In this document: piece by piece, positions 1 to 11,317 of the stretch
Numbering within the stretch: position 1 is the first letter of the stretch
Layout of the letters: the number at the start of each line of letters is the position of its first letter
DNA from: Bryum argenteum
Lineage: Eukaryota > Streptophyta > Bryopsida > Bryales > Bryaceae
DNA: 64,000 bases
Reading direction: 5' to 3'
Assembly (NCBI GenBank): GCA_037043015.1
Contig: CM073321.1
Span: 38,336,420-38,400,419 of the forward strand
Notes under the pieces: model-generated
Seen by the model: the letters and a program-made list of their open reading frames with translations, nothing else
The model's database searches: none
Told to the model about the DNA's origin: nothing
Position numbers and translations under genes: made by a program

Positions 1-148
1 CGAGCTGATATGCGTCCAGGAGCTTCATAACGTTGGGGTGATTCAACCAGCGCATGATCCTAACCTCCAGTAAATCATCAATACAATTGCATCTGGGGCA
101 ACCATAATCTGCTTTTCTTTGGATCTTGACGGCGACTTTCCTGCCACA
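1..148 (-). CDS. Protein kinase, exon carrying subdomains II-III (partial)
   Basis: The minus strand reads through a kinase N-lobe. It starts with GRKVAVKIQ, which holds the ATP-anchoring Lys of the VAVK motif. It continues with a Cys-rich insert (DYGCPRCNC) and a helix-C/beta-4 segment (LLEVRIMRWLNHPNVMKLLD), where the Glu would pair with that Lys. The exon is preceded on its strand by a pyrimidine-rich TTATTTTTGCAG acceptor at 149-151 and runs off the window edge. The matching glycine-rich loop exon is on the same strand at 19985-20093, so the two are probably one gene split by the large insertion between them. Subfamily unknown; it resembles CAMK/SnRK-type Ser/Thr kinases. The identity as a kinase is secure. 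Confidence 0.85.
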
Positions 149-1153
149 CTGCAAAAATAATTCCAAGCAAACGAAATGAGGACGCATAGATGGTAGTACA
201 CATGACGCAAATGAAAATCTTGTCATGCGCTCATCAAGGCACTTGCCAGTCTCACATTTTCAAGATTTTAGAGAGTCAGAGTACCGAAGTGGAATTATGT
301 TGGATATGAACCGTATATAGAAAATTAATCGTGAATTGTGCACATACTCATGTAGGAAAATTCGGAAGGATTCGAACTTAAAAGACTGGGTAAATTTTAT
401 TATTGCATACAAAAATTAGTAATAGTCAAATTCTTTTATTTTTTTGAAATTCCCGTGAATGAGGCGAGTTTACATTTAGGGCTTAGGTCTCACATACTAT
501 TGTAGTAGAAACCAAAATAGGTGCGCTACCAAATTAGGTACCTCTACTTCATATAAATGACTTGTATTCAAGCAATTTACATGGGAGTCAGAGTTGAAGG
601 AAAGCTCATAAAAGGGGATATTAAGTATTTTGAGACAATTTGCAATCTCAATTTAAATTAGTGGTTAAAAATAGTAAATTTGGTGTCAAGTAAAATGAGA
701 CCGAATTGAAAATGAGACTCGAATGAACCCATCAAAAGAATGTAAGTTGAACCCTCGATACCAGAAATTCTATTAATATATTTGTTGATCATTAATATTC
801 ATTATTTTAAGACGGAAAGTATATTGAGACTACTTCACATCTCATTACTCGAGTCATAGATTGCAAGCTTTAAGGACCATAAAAGTATTATGCATGATGA
901 ATATCATTACTTCAAAGAAAAATATATACAAGAAGTAATCCGATGAAAGGACATATTTATATCTATAGAAAAATAAAATTATCACAACACTAATGGAAGG
1001 AAATAATCCCATGGAAATACATTGAAATGGATATACCATCTTACTATAAATAGATAAATCATGTTCAGAAGTAGTGTCATACTACTCTAATTTGCGTTGG
1101 CTACATTGCAATGAGAAAGGGTGTACCATTGAAACTAATATAATCTAATATAA
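149..1153. other. AT-rich non-coding DNA, likely kinase intron plus end of element A
   Basis: No convincing coding region, RNA gene or repeat family is visible. The segment lies between the kinase acceptor site at 149-151 and the 3' end of the transposase gene. One boundary of element A should be in here, but I could not recognise terminal inverted repeats or a target-site duplication by eye. Confidence 0.5.
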
Positions 1154-3988
1154 CTATATATTAACATGAAAACTACTCATCAAACTCGATAATTGAGTCC
1201 TTAATAATTGAAATTGTAGCTCCGGTATGCACATCTTGGGATTAACGGTTTCAAGACGAAATGTTGGCTTCCAAGCTCCCATGATTGATGTTGTAGCTAC
1301 CCAAGTTGGATCATAATCCATATCTTTACACCAAGAGTTACCTCTTCTTATATCCCACCCTTCGTAAGTGTCAGGATTGACATGTTTAGAAGATACTGGC
1401 TTCCAATACTCAATGTGGATTTCTTGAGGATGCTCTACACTAGCATTTGGATTACTCAAAGCACGAGCTATCCAAAATTTCTTGAGATCTCCATCAGCCG
1501 GACGTAGCACAAGTAGGTATCCCTCATAAACATCCCGTCCAACTCTGAATGATGCTTGTGGACGATCTCGTATTTGTCCAACGAACGGAGGATCAACAGC
1601 AAATTCCTCGCGCAATTCTCTGTTATCTTCAAATCGATCCTCTTCACTTGGAGAGTACCTAGAAGTAGGCCAAAATCCATCCCTAAACGTTGATGGAGCA
1701 GGGACGGGTAAATCTAAAGCCTCACGAACTGCTTTCCAATAGTAAATGAATTATTCATGATGTCTACGATAGTCGCCTGTTGGATCAGCATCCGCCAAAG
1801 ACTCCCACAAGCTCACAAAACCACTAATTCCCTTTCGAATGTCTTCTATATTCTTCATTTCGTTTGGAACTAGTAACGTAGGATCTCCAAGAGGAACCTG
1901 AGGTTGACCATTTGGCAAAACTTTCCACAACCTAACCCCTGCACTATCTTGAGGAAGCCACTCGCTATCCGTACACAGAATTTTGTACTGCATCAAAGGC
2001 CAGCCGGAAGCATCTCTAAAAAACCTAAATTGTTGGGCACTAGTATGCCCAGATAACGCCTCGTCGCCATCACAGAGGTAACCTTTGATGAACGTCTTGA
2101 AATCCGGAACTTCCTCAATTAAGTGAGGAATTACCGGCTTATCCTCTGTGTCCATGAAAGATCTCATGAGAAGGGGAACAGTAGGGTAGCTGTTGGTCTT
2201 GAGCTTACAACTCCATCGCCCAAAAAGAGCATCAATATCTTCATGAGTGTGACCCACAATAAGGAAGTTCAAGTAAATCTCTCTGAAAACACCCTTGTAC
2301 ACGAGCACTGAAAAGAATGCAAAAACAAACCGATTCTTATTATCCCCGCAAGCATTATCTAGCTGCATGTGTAGCACCGGAGGAAGAGCCTTTTCCGGGA
2401 TTGGAGCCTCTAGAAGAAGACCAAGCGAATCCAAGCACATGTCCGCCCCATCCAAAACAGCCTCAGAGAGAGGGCTACTTCTACCACCACCAAACAACTG
2501 CCTGGAAGAGCACTTCGGAGGAGATTCCAAATCTCTTAACAGTTGAGCAAATGAACCGATAGTATGATTAGAATCCGTGGGATATATATTGAGGCCGTAA
2601 TGTGCGTAACGTACATCTCCGTGTCCATGAGCAATCATGCCTGTGATGGAAACCGGCAATTTCATGAAGGAATCGGTTGATTTACTCTTGTGTGAGAATT
2701 GCGGAGAGGCTGTCTTGGAATGATCCATTTTGTCATGAATAATGCACAAAGACGATTCGGGCCGTGCCTCAGACTCTGAACGGTTGCTATAATAGAGCAA
2801 CCTATGCGCCATTAGAGAAGTATTATGCCGTTTGAATTTGGCATCATGAAGAGCCCATGCGCGACTGCCTCGAGTACTGGATGCTCGAAGTTGTTTGATT
2901 TTGTCACATTCACCACAACGAGCAAATGTGTCACCCTTTTGCTTGGAATAGTACTCTTGGAATGATTCTTGCCGGATCCTACTTAGAGCAGAATTTGATA
3001 TAGGAGGAAGACCGTGGACGACATTGATGGCATTCACCTCTGGTAAATTGTCCCTCCAGCGGAAGGAAGAGGGCAAGCATTTGGACACTACCTTCTCGCC
3101 CGTATCAATAGTCTTTGTTCGATGCGGCATAAGATCGGCAGCATTTTTCACAATGGCTTGAAGGGATGCTGTGGCTTGCAATGTCTGGATACGAGGTTTC
3201 TTTGAACCACAGTTTCCATGGTCCTCTGCTTGCTGTCCGTCTTGATAGGCATACCTCCACCGGAAAAATGTGGCACGTGACACGCCCATAATCAGGTACC
3301 ACGCCACGCAACACACCTCAATACCCTCCAACATAATCATGTCATTTCCGTCCGCCGCTTCGTGGACTTGAACATGTACACTAAGGAGACAATGTTCTCT
3401 GAAGTAAACATCACCGCGAACATAGAACTGGAACCTCAGATCTTTAATTTTGCCTCGAGGATAGAGCTGCACACAGTTCTTTGGACAACAATAAGTTGTT
3501 GAAACAAAGTTGATGGACTCCGGTGTAAGAAAGTACTCCTTCTTAGGTGGTGAATCCCGAAGACGCCTTTGACGTTTGCTCACGTACTGGCGAAGACCAA
3601 CTCGTGGTGGCCGACCAAAAACCTTGCAAGCCGCATTGAAGATGGCGCGTTGGTCGTGGTCGTAGAGGCTTGCTCCGTTGAGAAGGACATGCGTGATTGG
3701 CCATGCACGCAAAGAGTAGATCCAACTGAAAGGAACCTCTGCTTCTACTAACGACTCTGCTATCTGCACGCAGACAAAGTCGGATCCAAGAGGCCGACCA
3801 CCAGTCTCTGGGACGACGCTTGAGTCAACCGAATGACAGACAGCTTTTGCAACGTCGACACCGGCGTCATTCAGAAGAGTGACTCGTTTCGACACCCATG
3901 ATGAACGGTTAAAACCCTCGCACTGTGCAACTCCTTCAGGTAGAACTAGTGGACGGAAATCGACACCGTTGACAACGAAAGTCTCCAT
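1154..3988 (-). pseudogene. DUF7869-type putative transposase, one in-frame stop
   Basis: The frame stays open from ATG at 3988 to 1154, broken only by a TAA at 1751-1753; the same frame continues for about 200 codons, so I treat it as one gene of about 944 codons. Near residue 357 is a Cys-x2-Cys motif (ARCGECDKIK). Around residue 541 there is HMQLDNACGDNKN, and near 579 GHTHEDIDALF. The LDN...NKN...GHTHxDxD pattern is the hallmark of DUF7869 proteins, common in mosses and oomycetes and thought to have an RNase H-like transposase fold. A helix-turn-helix-like stretch (ATFFRWRYA) lies near residue 240. The C-terminal part is rich in Trp and Tyr. Twelve element A palindromes lie immediately upstream (4086-4613). 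It is probably the mobility gene of element A. The stop could also be tolerated or spliced out. Confidence 0.75.
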
Positions 3989-4085
3989 CCTACAAAAAGA
4001 AGAAGATTAAAAAGATAACTTAGTGCTTGTTTAATAGCATAGGAGAAGATCAAATATGAGAACCGAGGCAAAGGTTCCGCCACAC

Positions 4086-4613
4086 TTATCCCCGGCCTGT
4101 AGATAACAGACTATAGTTGGATATTATCCACGAACCGGGGATAAAAATGAACCCTAAATGTCAATGTAAATTATCCCCGACCCGGGGATAATATTTTTTT
4201 CTTGGGCCGATGCATGGTTATCCCCGGCCCGAGAATAACTATCTAATCGCCAAAAAAATATTATCCCCGGGCCGGGGATAATATTTTGTGGGAGGATGCA
4301 AGGTTATCCCCGACCCGGGGATAACCATGCAACTGCCTACCAAAAAATATTATCCCCGGCCCGGGGATAAATTTTTTTTGGCGGTAACATAGTTATCCCC
4401 GGGCCGGGGATAACCTTGCATCCTCCCACAAAAATATTATCCCCGGCCCGGGGATATGTTTTTGGTGGGCAGTTGCAAGGTTATCCCTGGCCCGGGGATA
4501 TTGGTCTTCTTGGGTGGATGCAAGGTTATCCCCGGGTCGTGGATAATCATCAGAGCATAGATTCCAGGAATAATCCCCACAGACAGTAGAAGTTATCCCC
4601 GGCCCGGGGATAA
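4086..4613. repeat. Array of 12 family-A palindromes upstream of the transposase
   Basis: Twelve 21-bp palindromes (arms TTATCCCCGG / CCGGGGATAA, centre G or C, a few with 1-4 changes) start at 4086, 4124, 4171, 4218, 4261, 4304, 4350, 4393, 4437, 4481, 4526 and 4593. The start-to-start distance is mostly 43-47 bp, about four helical turns. The array begins about 100 bp upstream of the transposase ATG, so it lies in its promoter or leader. The same palindrome recurs in the ParB-like gene 6 kb away, which links the two genes as parts of one element. Confidence 0.95.
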
Positions 4614-5339
4614 CTTGCATTCTATGAATAGTAAGTGCTGAAACACTGTCATTCATGCCTTGCACTCAATTTGCGAACATCGCTCACCTGCGAATTGCAG
4701 AATTCGAAAGGAAAAGAAGGGCTCGCAACTGAAAAAACCAAGCACAAAAATTAGTACCGAATACAGAAGTCGAAAAATACATGACGAGCAAGTCTTAATT
4801 TGAATCATTATCAAACTAATGCAACAATACTGAAACCTCTAAATGCGAAACTACATCAGACGCACTGAGCACCAACTGAAACTTCTTCTACACACACGCA
4901 ACCTTGAACCTACACACCGGAACGAAATATGAAATGGAGCGCACCTTGAGAGCAAGAACAAGAGAGAGAAGAAAATGAAAGGACACCTGTGAGACAGAGT
5001 ATGCAACCCGAGCCCGCCCTCAATGGCCACATCGTGAGAGTATCTCGACGCCCGAAATCGTGCAAAAAGCCGACAAATTTTGTCGCAATATGGATTTTGT
5101 CTCTATTAGGATTCTAAATACAATTCCACTTTTTAAAACAGAATTTTGAAAGTATTAGGCGGCAAAGGAATTTTGGCGGGAAACTGATTTTGGAGGGAAA
5201 CCCATTTCTAATTATCAATTTTTATTTTTTACAAACAATATTGTCTTATATTTTTCTCTATAAAATTGAACAATCTATACATAACTATGAGAAGTGGAAA
5301 AAAAAATACAAATTTGTATTAATGAATTTATTGAATAAA
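4614..5339. other. Intergenic DNA, no gene seen
   Basis: This is moderately AT-rich DNA between the palindrome array and a TA-rich block. No ORF with protein-like composition, no palindrome and no RNA gene was recognised. It may contain the promoter of the minus-strand transposase. Confidence 0.4.
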
Positions 5340-6620
5340 CTATAATAACTAGAAAAATAAGAGTAACATATATTATATTATAGTATATTATATTATAGTA
5401 TATTATATTATAGTATATAATAGTATGTTGTATTATATTATATTATATTATATTATATGATTTTATGTTATATAATTTTACATCTTCAAAACAATATATA
5501 TATATATTATTATCCTATAGTATATTTCTATATGATAGTCTTTTATTATTCTATATTCTATTATATTGTACTATATTTGATTATTCTAGATTATATTACA
5601 TTATAATATATTATAATATATTATACTATATTATACTATATTATAATATATTATACTATATTATACTAGTTTTTCGATAGAAAATATTACTATATAATAT
5701 TATGTGATACGATATTAAACTATATTAACTTGTATACCATTGTGTTAAGTTATGTTGTAATAGATTATATTGTCCTATGTGATTAAAATTTATGTGAAAT
5801 AAATATTTATTATTTTGTATTCTATTATACTATATTAAACTATATTGTACTATGGTATACTAAAAATACGATACTATACTTTATTAGACTATATCATACT
5901 ATTATTTACTTCAATTTCCTATAATTTCCAATATTTTCCTATGTTATATTTGTATTATATTGTATTATATTGTATCATAAAGTTTTTTTAATATTTTATA
6001 AAATATAGAAATTGTTATTTTATATTATATTATATTCTAGTATGATATATTTTCCTATATGAAAATGAATTACATTATTTATGTTATGTAATATTATATG
6101 ATAATTATATATTATTATGTTTTTAAACATATTTATACTATCGTTTTATATTCTTTTATAATAAAATATACTATGTTATACTATATTTAAGTACATTATA
6201 TTACGTTACACTATATTATGCAATATTAAATTGTATACCAATATGTTAAGGTATGTTATGTTAGATTATAATTATTACACTATATGATTATAATTATTGT
6301 ACTATATGATTATAATTTGTCAATTCATATTGGAAGATTTTAAAAGTTATTCCTTTTTTAATTTGCAATCATTTCTAACTTGATATTTAGTCCGATCCCC
6401 TTTAACTCCAAAATATAAAAAACGAAAGAAGTTTGGTATATTATATTATAGTATACTATAGTTTATTATCTTATATTAAAGGATATTAAGTAAGATTTAA
6501 TAAATACTATTATATTCTATTGTACTATATTGTATAATATTATACTGTATAATATTATATCTTAATATGTTAATTTATGTTATATTATATTATAATTCAT
6601 TATATGTACCTAAACCCTTT
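5340..6620. repeat. TA-rich low-complexity satellite-like block
   Basis: The block is dominated by irregular runs of TATTATATTATAG, TATAC and TTATAT units with very few G or C bases. It resembles decayed AT-rich minisatellite DNA common in plant intergenic regions. The ORF here has only Tyr/Leu/Ile low-complexity sequence and is not a gene. Confidence 0.85.
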
Positions 6621-6750
6621 TTTCATAATAGCAATGACAACTAGCTTGAGAGAATTAAAATTACGCCTTTGAAGGCTTGGATTGAATGACTCACACATTA
6701 GAAATGCTATTTAGATTTAGTTCAAAAAAATCTTATTATGATATCCAAGG

Positions 6751-6882
6751 AGAAGAAAGGTGATGACACTTCCAGCGCCTCCGACGATGACGATTCGAAC
6801 AATTCGGAGTATCGTGCTGCTTACCAGGCGGAGGGCAAGCAAGTCATGCAATCTCCGCATGCATAGCCCACAACATAGAAAC
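6751..6882 (+). pseudogene. Detached fragment of a ParB-MTase tail exon
   Basis: This GC-rich island in AT-rich DNA matches the element A gene tail at about 14918-15048 at roughly 80% by eye. The translated fragment reads KKGDDTSSASDDDDSNNSEY then YQAEGKQVMQSPHA. The intact copy has KEGDDPSSDSDGDDPNDSDY then YQAAGEEVMQSPLA. It carries a TAG in the reading frame and has no flanking exon. It shows that a second, diverged copy of element A existed and left a fragment within the spacer of this one. Confidence 0.85.
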
Positions 6883-8930
6883 AAAATAAACGGCTCTTTC
6901 AGTATTTAAGTTTATTATTTTCAATTGATAGGTATAACAGAATTATATTGAGAAAAAAAAAAAAAAAAAAAAAAAACCGTTCTTGGCTAGAACCGTCTGA
7001 GTTAGTCGTTACAATTGCATTCTTGAATCTTACAGAATCTATTATAGGAAGGTCCTATGTTTTATTACAAGATATTTTAATCTAATTCAAAACATCAGTA
7101 CACAATTATATACTTAAAAAAAGAATATTGTTGATTGATAAATCAAGCCCTATAGTCTTACAAATATATAACATAGTTACTGTTTAATCCAAAAATATTT
7201 GTTCAAATAGAGTTGTTGGATAATGAAAAAGTACTTATAATGGTATAATAGTATTGATAGGTTTTTTTTGAAGTAAATAGGTACATTAACGTATATGCTC
7301 ATACCATAGAAGAAAATGGATAACTATAAATGTAGGTTACTTCTCTTGAATAATCTATTATACTTTGTTAGTTTATTTTTCTTTTTATTAAGTACATGAA
7401 CTCTATGGTTTTATTGTTGAATAATATCAAACACAATAAATAAATGTTACTTTTCTTTGAAAGATCTATGATACCTTCAAATTTATTTTAATACTTGGTG
7501 TCAACATGGTATAGTAGATCTTTGGGGAATTTTCTTATTTCTTTGATTCCTTATGATTTATTCTCTACTAAAAGAGCAAATGGAGATTAGTATTAATGTG
7601 TATTTATCATACATAAATTGGATGAAATTTCATCTATTTGGTAATAAATTATTCCATACCTTATTTACAATATGTGTATTGCATCAATGTTTACCTACCA
7701 TAGATGAAATAAACCAAAGTTTCAGTTACATAATTACATGGCAATAGTATAACTTGTTCTAACTGTACAATCAATACTCACATAGCTAAGGTTTTAAAAT
7801 ACAACCTTAGATTTGAAATGAAATTAGATTAAGAAATTTCATTGACATAACTGTACAAACTTATTTGACATCGATTTTGTTACTTAACATGGCAATTTTA
7901 CGTAATTCCTATCAAAAATTACACTGATATTAAAACTTAGAATGTTTCAGAAGCTTCTTAACTTAGCATATAATACATAAAATTCTAATCTACCTAATCA
8001 TAGGATCATAATTGTCAATGTTTCTATCTTGAATACATAGACTTTTTGAAATTTGATCTTCAACTTAATTAGGAATATATATACAAACGCAAACATATGT
8101 AATTCAATACTAAACCTTCTGAAAAATCATTTTGGAAAACAACAAAGAATTTGCATTTTGTATAGTAGCATCTATTTTAAAGACAAAGGTCTTTCACGTA
8201 CTTAATTTAGAAAATACTTTATAGAACAGACCTAAAATAGTCTTGTATTCAGAACTTAACCCCTAAATTACCTTGTTGCAAGACGGTCTAAGTCACAAAA
8301 TTTCACTTCCCTTTAGATTAAGTTCAAAAAATCTCAATCTAAATATTATTTGAAAGATTCAACCATAAGATCTCAGATTTGACTTGACATTCCTCCACAG
8401 ATTAAATTTAAACCGTTCATTCTTCCCCATTTGTGAGATTATAATGGTTAAAGTTGGCTGAGTTTTTTCTCCTTCGAGAACCTCCAGAACTCGTTTCGGG
8501 TTTTAAGGAAAGTTAGGGGTTATACATGATCTTCCAAGGAAACAAAAGTTCATTTGAATAGAACACCTAGTCAAATTCTCTAAAAAAAAACAAAGAATGA
8601 CTACGCATTCTAAACTTGGATTAAGAACTGTACAAATACGTGGACAATTTTAACCGTAGCAAACTAAGACAAAAATTGGTGATTATTCTAATACAAATTA
8701 AAATTCACTTTCTCAATACAGTCAAGAATTTAAACTTAGAATACAATTTCAGAATACTTGAGTTTAGTTTTAGAATACTTGAGTTTAATTTTAGAATACA
8801 AATTAAGAAAACACTAATTCAAATTTAGAATGCAAGATTTAGAATTCAATTTAGAATATACAAATTGAGGATTTAAGCTTCACAAAGTTTTTTTTAAAAT
8901 TCAAAGCAAATAAATTGGTAGGCCATTATT
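6883..8930. other. AT-rich spacer with a poly-A run, no gene
   Basis: There is a run of 24 A at 6953-6976, then about 1.9 kb of AT-rich DNA without plausible coding sequence. From about 8630 to 8860 imperfect repeats of GAATACTTGAGTTTA-like units produce a spurious ORF. No palindromes of either family occur here. Confidence 0.6.
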
Positions 8931-8933
8931 ATG

Positions 8934-9481
8934 CATATAAGCATGGTCATTTGCATGGCCATGTACATGCGCATGGCCATCCGCATGACCATGCTCATGT
9001 GCAGTAATGATGGCAAAGGTCATGAAGACCCCTCCGCCGTCATTCCCCTCGCACTGTTCATTCTCACTCAGACACTCCTCTCTCCGCCGTTTGCGCCGCT
9101 CGCCGTCATTGCTTCCTCGCTCGCTCGCAACTTGCTCGCCGATTCCTCTGTTGCTCGCTGTTGTTGTTCCAGCTTCTCCGCTTTTCCCTTTTCCTGTTTT
9201 TCATTGTGCGCATCTGCTGGGAGCCGCATCTGCGAGGGTTCTGCGCTGTTTTGTAGCTGTTTGTTGCTGAGCTGCTTTTGCGTTTTGGTTGCGGAGCTGC
9301 TCGAGGGTTTCGATTGTCAGTTACTGTGGCGTTCTGTTTGTGTTCTGCTCCGGAGCTGCGAGGGTTTTTCTTTCTTCTGGTCTTGTTTGCATTCTGCTGC
9401 GGAGCTGCTCGAGGATTCTGCTGCGCCAGGACGTGAACCGTGCATGAATTTGCACTGCGTGGGGTCGCCAGAGCAGAACAG
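8934..9481 (+). promoter_or_regulatory. Candidate promoter and CT-rich leader exon of the element A ParB-MTase gene
   Basis: The segment begins with a CATGGCCATG-type simple repeat (8934-9003). It is followed by a CT- and GC-rich stretch with many CTCCGCCG and CTGCTGC motifs, typical of plant transcribed leaders, and ends at AACAG|GTGAGCTAAG, a strong splice donor at 9482. Downstream an acceptor (GATTGCAG, ending 11309) lies 8 bp before the ATG at 11318. I infer a non-coding first exon spliced to the coding exon. Element B has the same layout (24500-25127). The predicted peptides here have no protein-like features. Confidence 0.55.
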
Positions 9482-9970
9482 GTGAGCTAAGACCTGAGTT
9501 TTTGGGTTTATGCTCTCAATTTGATGCTTTTAGTTAGCATCTTTCGGTTTAAATTCTGAATTCCATCTTCGCTTCAGTCTTGTAGCTCCTTGCAGCAGGT
9601 TCAGTAGGATTGCATTTAGGTTCAGTAGGGTTGAGCTGAACTCATCACCCTGATGCTTGCAATTGTGTTTTGGAATTGTGATTGGATTTGTGTTTGGCAT
9701 TGTGTTTTAGAATTGTGTTTTGAATTTGCACTTGGAATTGCAGTATATAACTATACTCAGCGTCGAATTGGGTTTTCATTTGCTGTAACACATCCAGCAT
9801 TCACTAAGCTTTTTTATCAGGTGAGCTCCCAATTCTATTTGTTTTGCCTGGATTGATTAACTCATTCCCATTCACTAAAACTGCTGTGGAATGCTGAAAT
9901 CTACGTCGTATGTAGATATTAGATTCGTCTCACAAGTTTCTCAGGATGCGGATGTTTGATATTTAATCTC

Positions 9971-10050
9971 CACTAATTATCACTAATTATCACTAATTAT
10001 CACTAATTATCACTAATTATCACTAATTATTACTAATTAGCATTAATTAT
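9971..10050. repeat. Tandem 10-bp repeat, eight copies
   Basis: The unit CACTAATTAT is repeated five times exactly at 9971-10020, then three more times with one or two changes to 10050. The last unit runs into the first palindrome of the array. Confidence 0.95.
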
Positions 10051-11259
10051 CCCCGGGCCGGGGATAATTAATGAAAAGGAACTAAATTGAGTAAAAATTG
10101 AAACAATTATCTCCGGGCCGGGGATAAAATAGTAATTTTCCATGTATTTTTTTAAAAGAACGAACTAATTATCCCCGGGCCGGGGATAATTAATGAAAAA
10201 AAAACTAATTTGAGTAAAAATTCAAACAATTACCCCCGGGCCGGGGATAAAATAGTAATTTCCATGTATTTTTTTAAAAGAAAAAACTAATTATCCCCGG
10301 GCCGGGGATAATTAATGAAAAAACTAATTTGAGTAAAAATTCAAACAATTATCCCCGGGCCGGGGATAAAATAGACATTTTCCATGTATTTGTTTTAAAA
10401 AAAGATCTAATTATCCCCGGGCCGGGGATATTTAATGAATAAAGGAACTAAATTAAGTAAAAACTGAAACAATTATCCCCGAGCCGGGGATAAAATAGTA
10501 ATTTTGCCATGTACTTTTTTTAAAAAAAGAACTAATTATTCCCGGGCCGGGGATAATTTCTTAAAAACGCAAACGATAGGGCAAAAAAACAACAAAGATA
10601 TCCCCGGCCCGGGGATAATATTGATAATTGAAATGTCTTACCAACATAAAATGGCAACAAAATAATACTGCCCTAGATAATACTGCCTAACATAAAATAA
10701 TAACGCCCCAGATAATTCTTGAGAAAAACTAGAATGCGTAAGAAACTGTAAAAATTATCCCCGGGCCGGGGATAATTTTGAAAATAGCCATGTATTTATA
10801 AATGAAGAACAACATATTATCCCCGCCCCGGGGATAACTGTTTAGTTCCGCAACACTTTCACAAAATACCACAATACATTATCCACGGGCCGGGGATAAT
10901 TTTTGCACAGAGCAGCTATAAGACCTCTGCATGCAGAACTTATCCCCGACCCAAAGATAACTCTGCACAGGTCAGCTATGTGACCTGTGCATGCAAAAGT
11001 TATCCCCGGCCCGGGGATAATTTCTGCACAGAACTGGTAGGTGTCTTATGCAATAAGAAGTTATGCCCGGTCCAGGGATAACATTGTATTCCAGCCATGC
11101 TATTAGGCCAAATTATACTATATTATCCCCGGGCCGGGGATAACTTCTCCCCATTCACAACTACAAAGTCTATAGTTGAACAAATGACAACAGCAGATCA
11201 TCCTCGGGCCGGGGATAATACCATAACTTAAAACAAAATTATTTCCCGCCCCGGGGATA
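10047..11259. repeat. Array of 19 family-A palindromes at 61-62 bp spacing
   Basis: Palindromes (arms TTATCCCCGG / CCGGGGATAA) start at 10047, 10107, 10169, 10230, 10291, 10349, 10411, 10473, 10536, 10598, 10755, 10817, 10879, 10940, 11000, 11061, 11123, 11198 and 11239. Most steps are 58-63 bp, close to six helical turns. In the first half the spacers alternate between two types, giving a tandem repeat of about 122 bp. In the second half the spacers are mostly unrelated, yet the spacing is kept. Degenerate copies show changes in either arm. This resembles an iteron or parS-type binding array rather than CRISPR. Confidence 0.95.
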
Positions 11260-11317
11260 AAGGATTTACTATGGCAGTAGTATTCATGAGTTGTTAATTG
11301 TGATTGCAGAGAGGACG

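Larger units (their letters stand above)
9482..11309 (+). other. Leader intron of the element A ParB-MTase gene
   Basis: The inferred 5'-leader intron runs from a GTGAGC donor at 9482 to GATTGCAG ending at 11309. Its 3' two-thirds are filled with a regular palindrome array (10047-11259), preceded by an eightfold 10-bp repeat. No ORF of substance is present. Placing the array in a leader intron leaves the protein unaffected while letting the locus carry many binding sites in transcribed DNA. Confidence 0.5.

Noticed and set aside
5465..5680. Hydrophobic 71-codon ORF
   Set aside because: It is pure TA-rich low-complexity translation (Tyr/Leu/Ile).
10047..11259. CRISPR array (palindromic repeats with regular spacers)
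   Set aside because: The 5' spacers are tandem duplicates, the palindromes also occur in introns and exons and beside a transposase, there are no cas genes and the DNA is eukaryotic.
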